From NCBI RefSeq assembly GCF_030369675.1, contig NZ_CP128477.1, positions 3,614,501-3,678,500 on the forward strand: a stretch of 64,000 nt of DNA. Direction: 5' to 3'. Below, in pieces: positions 8,275-18,325 of this stretch. Each line of letters begins with the position of its first letter. Position 1 is the first letter of the stretch. Source of the DNA: Peteryoungia algae (lineage in GTDB: Bacteria; Pseudomonadota; Alphaproteobacteria; Rhizobiales; Rhizobiaceae). The notes beneath the pieces were generated by a model. The model made no database searches, had not been told where the DNA came from, and saw nothing but the letters and a program-made list of their open reading frames with translations. Made by a program: the position numbers and the translations under genes.

Positions 8275-8766
8275 ATGGCTTTGAAGCTTCTTTTGGCGGG
8301 AATGGCGAGTGCTGCACTGATGGCGCCGCACCGCCGTATGGATGAGCAGGCGCCTGTGGTCGCCGCCAATGGTGATCACCTGGCGCTCAAGGCAGCGCCC
8401 ATCAACGCGGACTGGATCATTCGCGGCACGCCGCTCGCGCGTATCGGGGAGCATTCGCAAAGCACCGACGAGGCGAGCCTGACGGCCGTCTGGGATTGCA
8501 CAGCTGGCGAGTTCCGCTGGTTCTTCGGCTGGGACGAAACAGTGGTCATCCAGGAAGGCGAAGTGCATGTCACCGGCGAGGACGGAAGCCAGCGCATGCT
8601 GAGGGCAGGCGACATCGCTTACTTCCGCCAGGGTACCTGGTCGACGTGGCGGGTCGACAATTACGTCCGCAAGGTTGCCTTCCTGCGAAAACCCTTCCCC
8701 GGACCGCTCGCCACGCTCTACCGGATCCGCAACGCGCTGAGGCGTGGCAAGTATTCCGCACTCTGA
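8275..8766 (+). CDS. Cupin domain-containing protein (Cupin_3/DUF861 type)
   Basis: 163 residues. A single beta-barrel cupin of the Cupin_3 kind occupies about residues 65-140, seen in WDCTAGEFRWFFGWDE, VVIQEGEVHV and RAGDIAYFRQGTWSTW. The classical metal-binding His residues of cupin motifs 1 and 2 are not present. The first 15 residues are hydrophobic but there is no convincing cleavage site. The start follows GAGAGGGGG. Function and ligand are unknown; it lies alone between ugpC and gshB. Confidence 0.8.
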   Translation: MALKLLLAGMASAALMAPHRRMDEQAPVVAANGDHLALKAAPINADWIIRGTPLARIGEHSQSTDEASLTAVWDCTAGEFRWFFGWDETVVIQEGEVHVTGEDGSQRMLRAGDIAYFRQGTWSTWRVDNYVRKVAFLRKPFPGPLATLYRIRNALRRGKYSAL

Positions 8767-8863
8767 CCTGAAACCTCGTTCAGCAAAATTGAGGCGGCGC
8801 GGCGTTGCTATCCCCCGCCGCACGGCCTAAATCTCCGAGACTTTCCGAACGGAGACAGACCCC

Positions 8864-9811
8864 ATGGCGAAGATTACCAATGTCGCGGTCCAGATGGACC
8901 ATGTATCCACGATCAACATCGCGGGCGACTCCACCTTCGCCATGAGCCTGGAAGCGCAGGCGCGCGGCTACAAGCTTTTCCACTACACGCCGGAGCGCCT
9001 GTCGATGCGCGACGGCAAGGTTTATGCGACCGTCGAGCCGATGGAACTGCGCGACGTCAAGGGCGACCACTTCACGCTCGGCGCCGCCGAGCGGGTGGAT
9101 CTCTCGTCCATGGACGTGGTGCTGTTGCGCCAGGATCCGCCTTTCGACATGGCCTATATCACCGCCACCCACCTGCTCGAGCGCATCCACCCCCAAACGC
9201 TCGTCGTCAACGATCCGGCCTGGGTGCGCAATTCGCCGGAAAAGATCTTCGTCACCGAGTTCGCTGACCTGATGCCGCCGACATTGATCACGAAGGATCC
9301 GGCCGAGATCGCCCGCTTCCGCGAGGAGCAGGGCGATATCATCCTGAAGCCGCTTTACGGCAATGGCGGCGCCGGCGTCTTCCACTCGACGCGCGACGAC
9401 CGCAATTTCTCCTCGCTGATGGAAATGTTCGGCCAGATGTTCCGCGAGCCGTTCATCGCTCAGGGCTATCTGCCGGCCGTCCGCAAGGGCGACAAGCGCA
9501 TCATCCTCGTTGATGGCGAGCCGGTTGGCGCAATTAACCGGGTGCCCGCCGAACACGACGCCCGGTCCAATATGCATGCCGGCGGAAGACCGGAGCCGAC
9601 CGAACTGACGGCGCGCGAGCGGGAAATCTGCGCCCGCATCGGGCCGGCCCTGCGTGAACGCGGCTTCCTGCTCGTGGGCATCGACGTCATCGGCGACTAC
9701 ATGACCGAGATCAACGTCACATCGCCAACCGGCATCCGCGAAGTGAAGAAGTTCGGCGGCGCCGACATAGCGGCCCTTCTCTGGGATGCAATCGAGCGCA
9801 AGCGCACCTAA
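8864..9811 (+). CDS. gshB: Glutathione synthetase
   Basis: 315 residues, the usual GshB length. An N-terminal domain ([20 protein letters not shown], then [12 protein letters not shown]) is followed by an ATP-grasp domain with [14 protein letters not shown] and late [12 protein letters not shown], which holds metal and ATP ligands. It joins gamma-glutamylcysteine and glycine to make glutathione in the cytoplasm. The start follows CGGAGA. No partner gshA is in the window. Confidence 0.96.
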   Translation: MAKITNVAVQMDHVSTINIAGDSTFAMSLEAQARGYKLFHYTPERLSMRDGKVYATVEPMELRDVKGDHFTLGAAERVDLSSMDVVLLRQDPPFDMAYITATHLLERIHPQTLVVNDPAWVRNSPEKIFVTEFADLMPPTLITKDPAEIARFREEQGDIILKPLYGNGGAGVFHSTRDDRNFSSLMEMFGQMFREPFIAQGYLPAVRKGDKRIILVDGEPVGAINRVPAEHDARSNMHAGGRPEPTELTAREREICARIGPALRERGFLLVGIDVIGDYMTEINVTSPTGIREVKKFGGADIAALLWDAIERKRT

Positions 9812-10003
9812 CCGACTGAAACCCCGCTGGAAGTTCCAGGCCTGTCCGGATTGCCCCGACGGGTGCAACCTCACGCTATCTGAAGATGCGAATGTTCCGC
9901 AAATGTTCTTGCGTGTCGTCGCCTCCTATGCGAGATTGTTCCTGTCGCCACACGCAATATGAAGTTGCACCGGCGGTTTCAGGTCGATCGGCGAGGGCGG
10001 GCA

Positions 10004-11533
10004 ATGGTAGCGCGTATCAGTACGGTTGCATTCCAGGGCATTGAGGGCGTGCCTGTCGAGGTTCAGGTCATGGTCGCGCCCGGCAAGACGGGCATGCAGA
10101 TCGTCGGTCTGCCCGACAAGGCGGTGGCCGAGAGCCGCGAGCGCGTCCAGGCGGCGCTGCACGCTTCCGGTCTGGCACTGCCGGCCAAGCGGGTGACGGT
10201 CAATCTGGCGCCGGCGGACCTTCCCAAGGAAGGCTCGCATTTCGACTTGCCCATCGCGCTCGGCCTCATGGCCGCACTCGGCGCGATCCCCGGGGACGCG
10301 CTATCAGGCTTCCTGGTTATCGGCGAGCTGAACCTGGATGGCACCATCGCCCCGATCGCCGGCGCATTGCCGGCAGCGATCAGTGCCAATGCCATGGACA
10401 AGGGGCTGATCTGCCCGGCCGACAGCGGCGCGGAAGCGGCCTGGGCCGGCAGCGAGGTCGATATCCTCGCCCCGCGCAGCCTGATCGCGCTCGCCAATCA
10501 TTTCCGGGGGACGCAGGTGCTCACCCGACCGGAGCCTTCGGTGCGGGCACCCGCCGCCAATCTGCCTGATCTCGCCGACATCAAGGGGCAGGAAAGCGCC
10601 AAGCGCGCGCTGGAAGTGGCCGCTGCCGGCGGTCACAATCTGCTTTTCGTCGGCCCGCCCGGTTCGGGAAAGTCGATGCTGGCGGCGCGTCTGCCCTCCA
10701 TCCTCCCGCCGCTGTCGCCGTCCGAACTGCTCGAAGTGTCTATGATCCATTCCATTGCCGGCCAGCTCTCCGGCGGCAAGCTCTCCGATCGGCGGCCGTT
10801 CCGCACGCCGCATCACTCGGCCACCATGGCAGCCCTTGTCGGAGGCGGCCTGCGGGCAAAGCCCGGTGAAGCCTCGCTCGCCCATCACGGCATCCTGTTC
10901 CTCGACGAACTGCCGGAATTTGCGCCGCCGGTGCTCGATGCCTTGCGCCAGCCGCTCGAGAATGGCGCATGCATCATCGCCCGCGCCAACCACCGCGTCT
11001 CCTATCCCTCCGATTTCCAGCTGGTCGCCGCGATGAATCCCTGCCGCTGCGGCATGGCGGGGGAGCCCGGTCATGTCTGCGCCCGCGGGATCCGCTGTCA
11101 GACAGAATATCAGGGCCGCATTTCCGGACCATTGATGGACCGCATCGATATCCGCATCGACGTTCCCGCGGTCTCTGCCAGCGATTTGATCCGGCCGCGG
11201 ACGGCCGAAAGCAGCGTAGAGGTGGCCAGGCGCGTCGCTGCGGCCCGCGCCCGGCAGCGGGATCGTTTCGAAAGGCTTGGTCTCGCAGTCAGCACCAATG
11301 CCCGCTGCTCGACGGCCTTGATCGAAACGCTGGCCGAACCGGATGCCTCGGGCCTCCAGCTCTTGCGTGATGCGGCCGACAAGTTCCGCTTCTCGGCGCG
11401 TGGATACCACAGAGTGCTGAAGGTCGCCCGGACGCTTGCCGACCTCGACGGCGCTGAAATCCTGGGGCGCATTCACCTGGCCGAAGCGATCTCCTACCGC
11501 ATCGCGTCCGAGAGGCTTGCAACGGCAGCCTGA
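10004..11533 (+). CDS. YifB/ComM family Mg-chelatase-like AAA+ ATPase
   Basis: 509 residues from ATG 10004 after GCGAGGGCGGG; the frame is open back to 9959 without support. Residues 1-180 form the Lon-protease-like N-terminal domain (FQGIEGVPVEVQV). The Mg-chelatase AAA+ module follows with Walker A GPPGSGKSML and Walker B ILFLDELPEF, then a C-terminal Mg-chelatase domain. ComM homologues are hexameric helicases that assist branch migration during natural transformation; whether this organism is competent is not shown here. Confidence 0.92.
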   Translation: MVARISTVAFQGIEGVPVEVQVMVAPGKTGMQIVGLPDKAVAESRERVQAALHASGLALPAKRVTVNLAPADLPKEGSHFDLPIALGLMAALGAIPGDALSGFLVIGELNLDGTIAPIAGALPAAISANAMDKGLICPADSGAEAAWAGSEVDILAPRSLIALANHFRGTQVLTRPEPSVRAPAANLPDLADIKGQESAKRALEVAAAGGHNLLFVGPPGSGKSMLAARLPSILPPLSPSELLEVSMIHSIAGQLSGGKLSDRRPFRTPHHSATMAALVGGGLRAKPGEASLAHHGILFLDELPEFAPPVLDALRQPLENGACIIARANHRVSYPSDFQLVAAMNPCRCGMAGEPGHVCARGIRCQTEYQGRISGPLMDRIDIRIDVPAVSASDLIRPRTAESSVEVARRVAAARARQRDRFERLGLAVSTNARCSTALIETLAEPDASGLQLLRDAADKFRFSARGYHRVLKVARTLADLDGAEILGRIHLAEAISYRIASERLATAA

Positions 11534-11564
11534 TGTGGAGGCCGGGCAGGACGGCGATAGAGCC

Positions 11565-12617
11565 TCAATGCTCGGCGGGCGGCCCTTCTGTCGGGCGCAA
11601 CATGTCGACCGGCAGCATCATCCGGATCACCGCACCCGTTTCCGGATAGGTGATTTCGGTCTGTCCGCGCACGCCGGCAATGACGCGTTTCATCAGCGTC
11701 GAGCCGAAGCCGCCGCCGCCGGCCAGGGGTGGGGAGGGGACCGGTCCGCCGCTCTCGCGCCAGGTGATCACCAGTTGCTCGGCCGGTTCTGCATGTGTCT
11801 CGACCGACCAGTCGAGGGCGACGTGGCCGCCCTGCACGCTGAGTGCCCCATATTTCGCGGCATTCGTTCCGAGTTCGTGCAGGATGAGACTGAGCACGAC
11901 AACGGTCTGGCCGCCGATCGGGACGCGCGGTCCGCTGGCGGAAAAGCGCGGCGTGCCGACAATGGCGAAGGGTTCGAGCGCCTGGAAGACGACGCTTTGC
12001 AGCGATGCGTCTTCGCCTTCGCGCAAGCCTCGCAACAAAAGGTTGGACCGGCCAAGCGCGGTCAGCCGGTCGCGCAGCCGCGCGGCGAGCTCGTCGGCGC
12101 TGGAGGCGTTCTTGAGCGAGAGGCTAATGATCGCGTTGATGGTGGCGAAGATGTTCTTGAGCCGATGGTCCAGCTCCTGCGCCATCACCTCCTGCTGTTC
12201 GGCAAGCCGCTGGATCTCCTCGCGCGTGGTCATCTCCTGGCGATAGGCCCTCGTGACGAGATAGATCAGTGTCAGGTCGGTCGCCACCACAAACAGGTAG
12301 AGCCCCATGGCGAGAAGCGTCCCCATGGAAAAATCGAACCGTCCGGGGCTGATGAAGAAATACCAGGCCGAAATGCCGGATAGTGCCGCCACCATCAGGC
12401 CTTGCCTCAGCCCGAAGACGAAGCCGCAAATGATGACGGCCGGGAAGAATGTCAGGAAGGGAAATCCGGCGGGCAGGACGGGATCGAACCATGCCCTGAT
12501 GGCAAGGGCGATAACGAAGACGATGAGGCTCGCCACATAGGTGGCGACGAGGCCGCTGGGGGAATGTCGCTCCTGCACCGAGGCGAAGGCAGGGAGGCGA
12601 TGAAGAAGTGCGCGCAT
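11565..12617 (-). CDS. Membrane sensor histidine kinase (DUF4118-like + HWE/HisKA_2)
   Basis: 350 residues. The first about 130 residues hold three or four membrane helices (VATYVASLIVFVIALAIR; LTFFPAVIICGFVFGL), resembling the DUF4118 membrane sensor. A phosphoacceptor box ELDHRLKNIFATINA lies near residue 150, followed by an HWE/HisKA_2-type catalytic domain with LHELGTNAAKYG as N box and GFGSTLMKR in the lid region. No response regulator is adjacent, so it is an orphan. Kinases of this class often feed the general stress or two-component networks of rhizobia. Confidence 0.85.
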   Translation of the reverse strand: MRALLHRLPAFASVQERHSPSGLVATYVASLIVFVIALAIRAWFDPVLPAGFPFLTFFPAVIICGFVFGLRQGLMVAALSGISAWYFFISPGRFDFSMGTLLAMGLYLFVVATDLTLIYLVTRAYRQEMTTREEIQRLAEQQEVMAQELDHRLKNIFATINAIISLSLKNASSADELAARLRDRLTALGRSNLLLRGLREGEDASLQSVVFQALEPFAIVGTPRFSASGPRVPIGGQTVVVLSLILHELGTNAAKYGALSVQGGHVALDWSVETHAEPAEQLVITWRESGGPVPSPPLAGGGGFGSTLMKRVIAGVRGQTEITYPETGAVIRMMLPVDMLRPTEGPPAEH

Positions 12618-12686
12618 GGGCCCCCTGGGGATGCAGTCAGATTGTCGGAGGCAAACTAGCCGGGGATGTGACCCGCCGCAATGCTT

Positions 12687-12719
12687 GCGGAAGCGCCGGT
12701 CCCGAGCCGGCGCTTCCGC
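12687..12719 (-). terminator. Stem-loop downstream of cysK
   Basis: A perfect 13-bp stem: GCGGAAGCGCCGG (12687-12699) with CCGGCGCTTCCGC (12707-12719) around a 7-nt loop, 8 bp beyond the cysK stop. There is no U tract on either strand, so the strength as an intrinsic terminator is uncertain. Confidence 0.55.
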
Positions 12720-12726
12720 GGATGGT

Positions 12727-13695
12727 TCACTCGCCGAGACCGGCGAAGAGGGCGGTCGAAAGATAACGTTCGGCGAAGGACGGGATGATCACGACGATTG
12801 TCTTGCCGGCATTCTCCTCCCGCTGGCCGAGCTGGATCGCGGCAGTCAACGCAGCGCCGGAGGAAATGCCGACCGGAACGCCTTCGAGCCGGGCGACGAG
12901 GCGGGCATTTTCAAAGGCTTCGTCATTGGTGACGGTGATGACTTCGTCATAGACTTCCCTGTCGAGGATAGCAGGCGCAAACCCGGCGCCGATGCCTTGG
13001 ATCTTGTGGGGGCCGGGATTGCCGCCGGAAAGAACCGGGCTGTCGGCAGGCTCCACCGCGATGATCTTGACCCCTGGCTTGCGGCTCTTCAGCACCTGCC
13101 CCGTGCCGGTGATCGTGCCGCCTGTACCGATGCCGGACACCAGGAAGTCGATCGTGCCTTCGGTATCGTTCCAGATTTCCTCGGCGGTGGTCTTGCGGTG
13201 GATCTCCGGATTGGCCGGGTTTTCGAACTGCTGCGGGATTACGGCGTCAGGCGTCGCATCAGCCAGTTCCTGGGCCTTCGCGATCGCGCCCTTCATGCCC
13301 TTGGCACCTTCTGTCAGCACGAGTTCCGCCCCGAGAAGCGCCAGCATCTTGCGGCGCTCGATCGACATGGTCTCGGGCATGGTCAAGATCAGGCGATAAC
13401 CCTTGGCGGCTGCCGCGAAGGCAAGAGCAATGCCGGTATTGCCCGAAGTCGGCTCGATGAGAACCGTCTTGCCGGCCACGATCTTGCCCTGTGCTTCCAG
13501 GCTTTCGATCATTGCCACACCGATACGGTCCTTGACCGAGGCGATTGGATTGAAAAACTCGAGCTTGGCCAGCAGATGCGCCTTCACGCCCTTTTCCCTG
13601 GCCAGCTTGTCGAGCCTGACGATGGGGGTGTCGCCGATCGTTTCGGTGATCGAGCCATAGACGCGTCCGCGACCGGGTTTTTTCTGCTCAGTCAT
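12727..13695 (-). CDS. cysK: Cysteine synthase A (O-acetylserine sulfhydrylase)
   Basis: 322 residues. PLP-dependent beta-replacement enzyme: the PLP lysine lies in [11 protein letters not shown], substrate loop [12 protein letters not shown] follows, then [10 protein letters not shown], the phosphate-binding glycine loop, and GISSGAA near the C-terminus. It makes cysteine from O-acetylserine and sulfide. The start follows CAGGGAGAA. A LysE/RhtB exporter lies 138 bp upstream on the same strand, which may link it to export of pathway metabolites. Confidence 0.96.
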   Translation of the reverse strand: MTEQKKPGRGRVYGSITETIGDTPIVRLDKLAREKGVKAHLLAKLEFFNPIASVKDRIGVAMIESLEAQGKIVAGKTVLIEPTSGNTGIALAFAAAAKGYRLILTMPETMSIERRKMLALLGAELVLTEGAKGMKGAIAKAQELADATPDAVIPQQFENPANPEIHRKTTAEEIWNDTEGTIDFLVSGIGTGGTITGTGQVLKSRKPGVKIIAVEPADSPVLSGGNPGPHKIQGIGAGFAPAILDREVYDEVITVTNDEAFENARLVARLEGVPVGISSGAALTAAIQLGQREENAGKTIVVIIPSFAERYLSTALFAGLGE

Positions 13696-13833
13696 GTGTT
13701 TCTCCCTGATGATCTTGTTGAACCCAGCTTATGCTTCCCTCGAAGGCCGCGCCAGCACAGGCATGTCGCCGAGGGACGCCTGGTTGGAATAATCTGCTCC
13801 GCCTCCGCAAGGCTTGGAACGCCTGGACCGGCT

Positions 13834-14451
13834 TCAGGCCGCACGCGCCGCAATATAGGCTGCCGTACCCGCAAGGACCCCCGCCGCGCCGCGGTTGAGG
13901 AGCTTGAGTGCCTCCGGCCTTTTGAGCAGGCCCCGCGCCTGGGCGGCAAGAAGGATATAGGGCAGCAGCACCGCCATCAGGACGATGAAGGTCAGTCCGA
14001 CGAGCAGAACGTAGTCCGCAGACCCGATTGCCTCCAGCGGAATGAGTGTCGGCACGAGAGCCACGTAAAACAGCATGGTCTTCGGATTGCCGAGCGTGAC
14101 CAGCAGGCCGGAGAGGAACGAAAGCGCCGGGCGCATGGCCGTTTGGGCCTTGATGTCCTGCGGCAGGAGCCCGGCCGTCCAGAGCTTCCAGGCGACATAG
14201 ACGAGATAGGCCGCCCCGAGGAATTTCAGGATCAGGAAGGGCGTGGCAAAGGTCTTGGCCAGCACCGAAAGCCCAAGGATGACGGCGGTCAGATAGACGA
14301 GATCGCCGAGAATCAGCCCGAGCCCCATGAAGAAGGTCGGCCGGAAGCCGGAGCCCAGCGCACGCGCCACGATTGCCGTCATGCCCGGGCCCGGAATGGC
14401 AGCCGCAATGAAGAGGGCGCCGCAATAGGCAATGATGGTCGTCAGGGTCAT
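13834..14451 (-). CDS. LysE/RhtB family amino-acid exporter (upstream of cysK)
   Basis: 205 residues with about six membrane helices. The family motif AAAIPGPGMTAI lies near the N-terminus, with LGNPKTMLFYVALVPT in the middle. ATG 14451 is chosen because GGCGAGGAGG precedes it. The substrate cannot be assigned; E. coli relatives export threonine, homoserine, cysteine or O-acetylserine. Position next to cysK suggests sulfur amino acids as an inference only. It diverges from a second family member starting at 14557. Confidence 0.85.
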   Translation of the reverse strand: MTLTTIIAYCGALFIAAAIPGPGMTAIVARALGSGFRPTFFMGLGLILGDLVYLTAVILGLSVLAKTFATPFLILKFLGAAYLVYVAWKLWTAGLLPQDIKAQTAMRPALSFLSGLLVTLGNPKTMLFYVALVPTLIPLEAIGSADYVLLVGLTFIVLMAVLLPYILLAAQARGLLKRPEALKLLNRGAAGVLAGTAAYIAARAA

Positions 14452-14556
14452 GGGGGCTCCTCCTCGCCCCATTCCTAATCCTGGCGGCAAAGACTTGCAA
14501 CGGTGACACGATCGCGATTGCGATCCGGGATCGGTTGTATCAAGGAGGGTGCACAC

Positions 14557-15207
14557 TTGCGTGGAGACGTCGTTGTGCCAAGCCTGCCTGCATTCCTCGC
14601 CTTCAGCCTGATCTGCCTCGGCATGGTCCTGACACCTGGACCCAACATGATCTATCTGGTGTCACGATCGATTTGCCAGGGTCCCATGGCGGGCCTTGTC
14701 TCGCTCGGTGGCGTCGCCCTCGGCTTCGTGGTCTATATGGTTTTGACCGCGCTCGGCATCACCGTGCTGCTGCTGGCCGTACCGCTGGCCTACGAAGTGC
14801 TGAAGCTCTGCGGCGCACTTTATCTCGCCTGGCTGGCCTGGCAGGCCCTGCGCCCCGGCGGACGCTCACCCTTTCAGGTCCGCGATCTGCCCGTCGACCG
14901 CCCGCGCAAGCTCTTTCTGATGGGCTTCGTCACAAGCCTGCTCAATCCGAAAGTCGCGATCCTCTATGTGTCGCTGCTGCCGCAATTTGTCGATCCAGCG
15001 CGGGGCAGCGTGCTTCTTCAGTCGCTGAGCCTCGGCTTCACACAGATCGTCATCAGCGTCTCGGTCAATGGTTTGATCGCTTTGACCGCTGGCACCATTG
15101 CGCTTTTCCTCGCGGGCCGGCCGCTCTGGATGGTCGTGCAGCGCTGGTTGATGGGCACCGTGCTTGCGGCGCTCGCCATCCGCATGGTGGCGGAAGCGCA
15201 GCGGTAA
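14557..15207 (+). CDS. LysE/RhtB family amino-acid exporter (divergent copy)
   Basis: 216 residues with about six membrane segments, LTPGPNMIYLVSRS as the N-terminal signature and LLNPKVAILYVSLLPQF in the middle. I place the start at TTG 14557 because AAGGAGG (14542-14548) sits 8 nt upstream; the GTG at 14503 has no such site. It is clearly a different protein from the exporter on the opposite strand. Substrate unknown. Confidence 0.82.
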   Translation: MRGDVVVPSLPAFLAFSLICLGMVLTPGPNMIYLVSRSICQGPMAGLVSLGGVALGFVVYMVLTALGITVLLLAVPLAYEVLKLCGALYLAWLAWQALRPGGRSPFQVRDLPVDRPRKLFLMGFVTSLLNPKVAILYVSLLPQFVDPARGSVLLQSLSLGFTQIVISVSVNGLIALTAGTIALFLAGRPLWMVVQRWLMGTVLAALAIRMVAEAQR

Positions 15208-15216
15208 ACGCCGACC

Positions 15217-15693
15217 TCACACCCCCGTCGAACCGAACCCGCCAGCACCTCGCACAGTCTCCGATGTCTCGGTTACCTCGGTCAGCCTGACCTGCGTCAC
15301 CGGTGCGATCACCATCTGCGCGACCCGCATGCCGCGGGAGATGACGAAATCGGCCTCACCGAGATTGATCAAGAGCACCTTCACCTCGCCGCGATAGTCG
15401 CTGTCGATGGTGCCTGGCGTGTTGAGGCAGGTCACGCCGTTCTTGAGGGCGAGCCCCGAGCGCGGCCGGATCTGCGCCTCGAAACCGTGCGGGATTTCCA
15501 TGATCCAGCCTGTTGGAACCAGCGCCCTCGCGCCCGGCGCGAGCGTGAGTGGTTTCCCGTCATCAACGGCCGCGCGCAGATCCATGCCGGCAGCCCCCGC
15601 CGTCTCGTAGGCGGGAAGCTCCAGCCCCTCGCCATGCGGCAGGCGCTTGAGCGTGAGCAGGGGACCTGGGACGTTGGAGCGGATGGCGGACAT
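15217..15693 (-). CDS. dut: dUTP diphosphatase (dUTPase)
   Basis: 158 residues from ATG 15693; the frame extends upstream but overlaps the prfC leader. All trimeric dUTPase motifs are present: [10 protein letters not shown] (motif 1), [11 protein letters not shown] (motif 2), [14 protein letters not shown] (motif 3 with catalytic Asp), RVAQMVI (motif 4) and the C-terminal arm [10 protein letters not shown] (motif 5). It converts dUTP to dUMP and keeps uracil out of DNA. It diverges from prfC across 88 bp; the downstream end meets the exporter gene 9 bp away, tail to tail. Confidence 0.95.
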   Translation of the reverse strand: MSAIRSNVPGPLLTLKRLPHGEGLELPAYETAGAAGMDLRAAVDDGKPLTLAPGARALVPTGWIMEIPHGFEAQIRPRSGLALKNGVTCLNTPGTIDSDYRGEVKVLLINLGEADFVISRGMRVAQMVIAPVTQVRLTEVTETSETVRGAGGFGSTGV

Positions 15694-15781
15694 GGGCAGG
15701 ATTCCTTTGTTTGTCGCGCTCAATTGCATATTGGCCGGTGAAACGCTAGATAACCGCCCGACCAGAAGGAACTCCACGATC

Positions 15782-17365
15782 ATGGCCGAAACGCTCGCCG
15801 AGGCGGTCTCCCGCCGCCGCACCTTTGCTATTATCGCGCACCCGGATGCGGGTAAGACGACACTCACCGAAAAGCTGCTGCTGTTCGGCGGCGCCATTCA
15901 GCTCGCCGGTGAAGTGAAGGCCAAGAAGGATCGCATCCAGACCCGGTCGGACTGGATGAAGATCGAGCGCGAGCGCGGCATCTCGGTCGTCACCTCTGTC
16001 ATGACTTTCGAATATGACGGCAATGTCTTCAACATCCTCGACACACCGGGTCACGAAGACTTCGCCGACGACACCTATCGCACGCTGACCGCCGTCGATG
16101 CGGCCGTCATGGTCATTGATGCCGCCAAGGGTATTGAGCCGCGAACCTTGAAGCTGTTCGAGGTCTGCCGCATGCGCGACATCCCGATCATCACCTTCGT
16201 CAACAAGATGGACCGCGAAAGCCGCGACATCTTCGAGATCCTCGACGAGGTGGAAGAGAAGCTGGCGCTCGACACGGCCCCGATCACCTGGCCTGTCGGT
16301 CGTTCGAAAAGCTTCTGTGGCTCCTACAATCTGGTCGACAACACCTTCCGCGGCTCCGACAAGCAGGTCGAGGCGCTCGCGGTCAACAGCCCGAAGAACG
16401 TCGCCGAAAACCTGCCGGAAAACGAGCGTGCCACCTTCGTCGATGAGCTGGAACTGGCGCAGGAAGCCTGCCGGCCTTTTGATCACAAAGCCTTCCTCGA
16501 AGGTCACATGACGCCGGTTTTCTTCGGCTCCGCCTTGCGGAATTTCGGCGTGCGCGACCTGATCAACGCGCTGGGCGCCTTTGCGCCCCCGCCGCGCGAC
16601 CAGGTCGCCGATGTCAGAACGGTGCACGCGGCCGAAGACAAGATGACGGCCTTCGTCTTCAAGATCCAGGCCAATATGGATCCCAATCACCGGGACCGCA
16701 TCGCCTTTGCCCGCATCTGCTCCGGCAAGCTTGAGCGCGGCATGAAGGCGCGCCTTGCCCGCACCGGCAAGCAGATGGGCCTGACGGCACCGCAGTTCTT
16801 CTTCGCGTCGCAGCGTCAGCTCGCCGACACGGCTTACGCCGGTGATGTCGTCGGCATCCCGAACCACGGCACGCTGCGCATCGGTGATACCCTGACCGAA
16901 GGCGAAAACCTCGTGTTCCAGGGCGTGCCGAACTTCTCGCCAGAAATCCTGCGCCGTGTCCGTCTGGAAGATGCGATGAAGGCGAAGAAGCTGAAGGAAG
17001 CCCTGCAGCAGATGGCGGAAGAGGGTGTCGTGCAGCTCTTCTCGCCGGAAGACGGCTCGCCCGCCATCGTCGGCGTCGTCGGCGCGCTGCAGCTCGACGT
17101 GCTGAAGGAGCGCCTTCAGGGCGAATACGGCCTGCCGGTCTCCTTCGAAATGTCGCGCTTCTCCGTCTGCCGCTGGATTTCGGCCGAACAGAAGGACGAT
17201 CTTGAAAAGTTCATGACCCAGCGCCGTGGCGACATCTGCCGCGATCTCGATGGCGACCCGGTCTTCATGGCGCAAGACCAGTTCTCGCTTCGTTACGAGT
17301 CCGAACGCTACCCGGCGATCAAGATGGTTGCCATCAAGGAGTATCACGCCGTCAAGGCGGCGTGA
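15782..17365 (+). CDS. prfC: Peptide chain release factor 3 (RF3)
   Basis: 527 residues, the usual RF3 size. GTPase motifs are G1 [10 protein letters not shown]2 region [11 protein letters not shown]3 DTPGHEDF and G4 NKMDRE. The C-terminal domains end [16 protein letters not shown]3 recycles RF1 or RF2 from the ribosome after termination. ATG 15782 is favoured over upstream in-frame codons by the family's start just before [12 protein letters not shown]. Confidence 0.96.
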   Translation: MAETLAEAVSRRRTFAIIAHPDAGKTTLTEKLLLFGGAIQLAGEVKAKKDRIQTRSDWMKIERERGISVVTSVMTFEYDGNVFNILDTPGHEDFADDTYRTLTAVDAAVMVIDAAKGIEPRTLKLFEVCRMRDIPIITFVNKMDRESRDIFEILDEVEEKLALDTAPITWPVGRSKSFCGSYNLVDNTFRGSDKQVEALAVNSPKNVAENLPENERATFVDELELAQEACRPFDHKAFLEGHMTPVFFGSALRNFGVRDLINALGAFAPPPRDQVADVRTVHAAEDKMTAFVFKIQANMDPNHRDRIAFARICSGKLERGMKARLARTGKQMGLTAPQFFFASQRQLADTAYAGDVVGIPNHGTLRIGDTLTEGENLVFQGVPNFSPEILRRVRLEDAMKAKKLKEALQQMAEEGVVQLFSPEDGSPAIVGVVGALQLDVLKERLQGEYGLPVSFEMSRFSVCRWISAEQKDDLEKFMTQRRGDICRDLDGDPVFMAQDQFSLRYESERYPAIKMVAIKEYHAVKAA

Positions 17366-17376
17366 TCGATCTCGGG

Positions 17377-17399
17377 GGTGGCGGCGCTGGCTCGCCACC
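17377..17399 (+). terminator. Stem-loop between convergent prfC and HAD gene
   Basis: GGTGGCG (17377-17383) pairs with CGCCACC (17393-17399) around a 9-nt loop, in the 48-bp gap between two genes that end towards each other. No U tract follows on either side. Confidence 0.35.
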
Positions 17400-17413
17400 T
17401 GCTTCTCGGTCGG

Positions 17414-18088
17414 TCAAATTGCCGGAGCGATCCGCAGCCCTGACGATGGCTGGAAGTCGATCCGCAGGCGTTCATAGCTTTCGATGGTCGGATGTGATGT
17501 CTCGAGCGGCTGGGCGTGGGTGGCCGTGACGACGGCGACATCGGCCCCTGCCGCTTCTCCGGCCCTGACGCCAGCCAGCACATCCTCGAAGACCAGGCAG
17601 CGGGACGGATCGACGCCAAGCTTCTGCGCGCCGAGGCGGTAGCCGGCCGGATCGGGTTTGCCGATCTTCACATCCTCGGCCGTCACGATTTGCAGCGGTT
17701 GTGGCAGGCCGGCAGCACCGATGCGGGCACGCGCAAGGGCGGAAGGCGCCGAGGTCACGATTGCCCAGCGCTCCGCAGGCAGGCTTTTCAGAAAGGCGAT
17801 GGCACCCGAAATGGGAACAACGCCGTCGAGATCCTCGATTTCGCCGCGCTCGATCTCCAGAGCTTCCTGCACGACGTCGATGCCGGGCAGGTTCAGCGCG
17901 CTGATCGTGTCGATTCCACGCTTGCCGTGCATGAAGGGCAGGAAGGTCTCGAGATCGAGACCATGCCTCAGCGCCCAGCGGCTCCAGACCCGTTCGGCAG
18001 CGGCGATGGAGTTGAGCAGCGTCCCGTCCATGTCGAAGAGAAAAGCGTCATAGGAGCGGTCGAAAAGCCTGTCGGGGGAATGATGCAA
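17414..18088 (-). CDS. HAD-superfamily hydrolase (subfamily IA, phosphatase-like)
   Basis: About 224 residues. HAD motif I is FLFDMDGTLLNS with both catalytic Asp residues, motif II is IVTSAPSAL, motif III lies at KIGKPDP and motif IV is FEDVLAGVRAG. A helical cap lies between motifs I and II (WALRHGLDLETFLPFMHG). It resembles sugar-phosphate phosphatases but the substrate is unknown. TTG 18088 is chosen because AGAGGAG precedes it by 7 nt; TTG 18109 is the alternative. Confidence 0.8.
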   Translation of the reverse strand: MHHSPDRLFDRSYDAFLFDMDGTLLNSIAAAERVWSRWALRHGLDLETFLPFMHGKRGIDTISALNLPGIDVVQEALEIERGEIEDLDGVVPISGAIAFLKSLPAERWAIVTSAPSALARARIGAAGLPQPLQIVTAEDVKIGKPDPAGYRLGAQKLGVDPSRCLVFEDVLAGVRAGEAAGADVAVVTATHAQPLETSHPTIESYERLRIDFQPSSGLRIAPAI

Positions 18089-18210
18089 GGCGTGGCTCCT
18101 CTGGTCCAATGCGCGATGAGGCTCCCTAGCTGCTCCGGGCCAAGCCTACAAACACTTAAATCGGCAAGAGATGAGTGACAGAGACACCACTCTCGCCTAG
18201 TCTCGACCTC

Positions 18211-18294
18211 GAGAGACAGGGGCGTCCGGCGAAAGCCGGGCTGAGAAGGACCCTTTGAACCTGAACCAGATCATGCTGGCGGAGGGAGTCGCTC
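18211..18294 (+). promoter_or_regulatory. TPP riboswitch aptamer (THI element)
   Basis: The conserved core is readable: GCTGAGA at 18239-18246 follows a hairpin CCGGC-gaaa-GCCGG, then ACCCTTTGAACCTGA and a late GGAGGGA. P1 is GAGAGAC (18211-18217) with GTCGCTC (18288-18294), one mismatch. It lies 60 nt before thiD and senses thiamin pyrophosphate. Confidence 0.93.
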
Positions 18295-18325
18295 GGGTGC
18301 CGCGGGCTCTCTGCGTCTGCCCGTC

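Noticed and set aside
12616..14478. 620-codon plus-strand ORF opposite cysK and the exporter
   Set aside because: It spans two clearly real genes on the other strand and shows only low-complexity sequence rich in Arg, Asp and Gly.
15746..17398. 550-codon minus-strand ORF opposite prfC
   Set aside because: Shadow of prfC with no domain; sequence is biased to Asp, Arg and Val.
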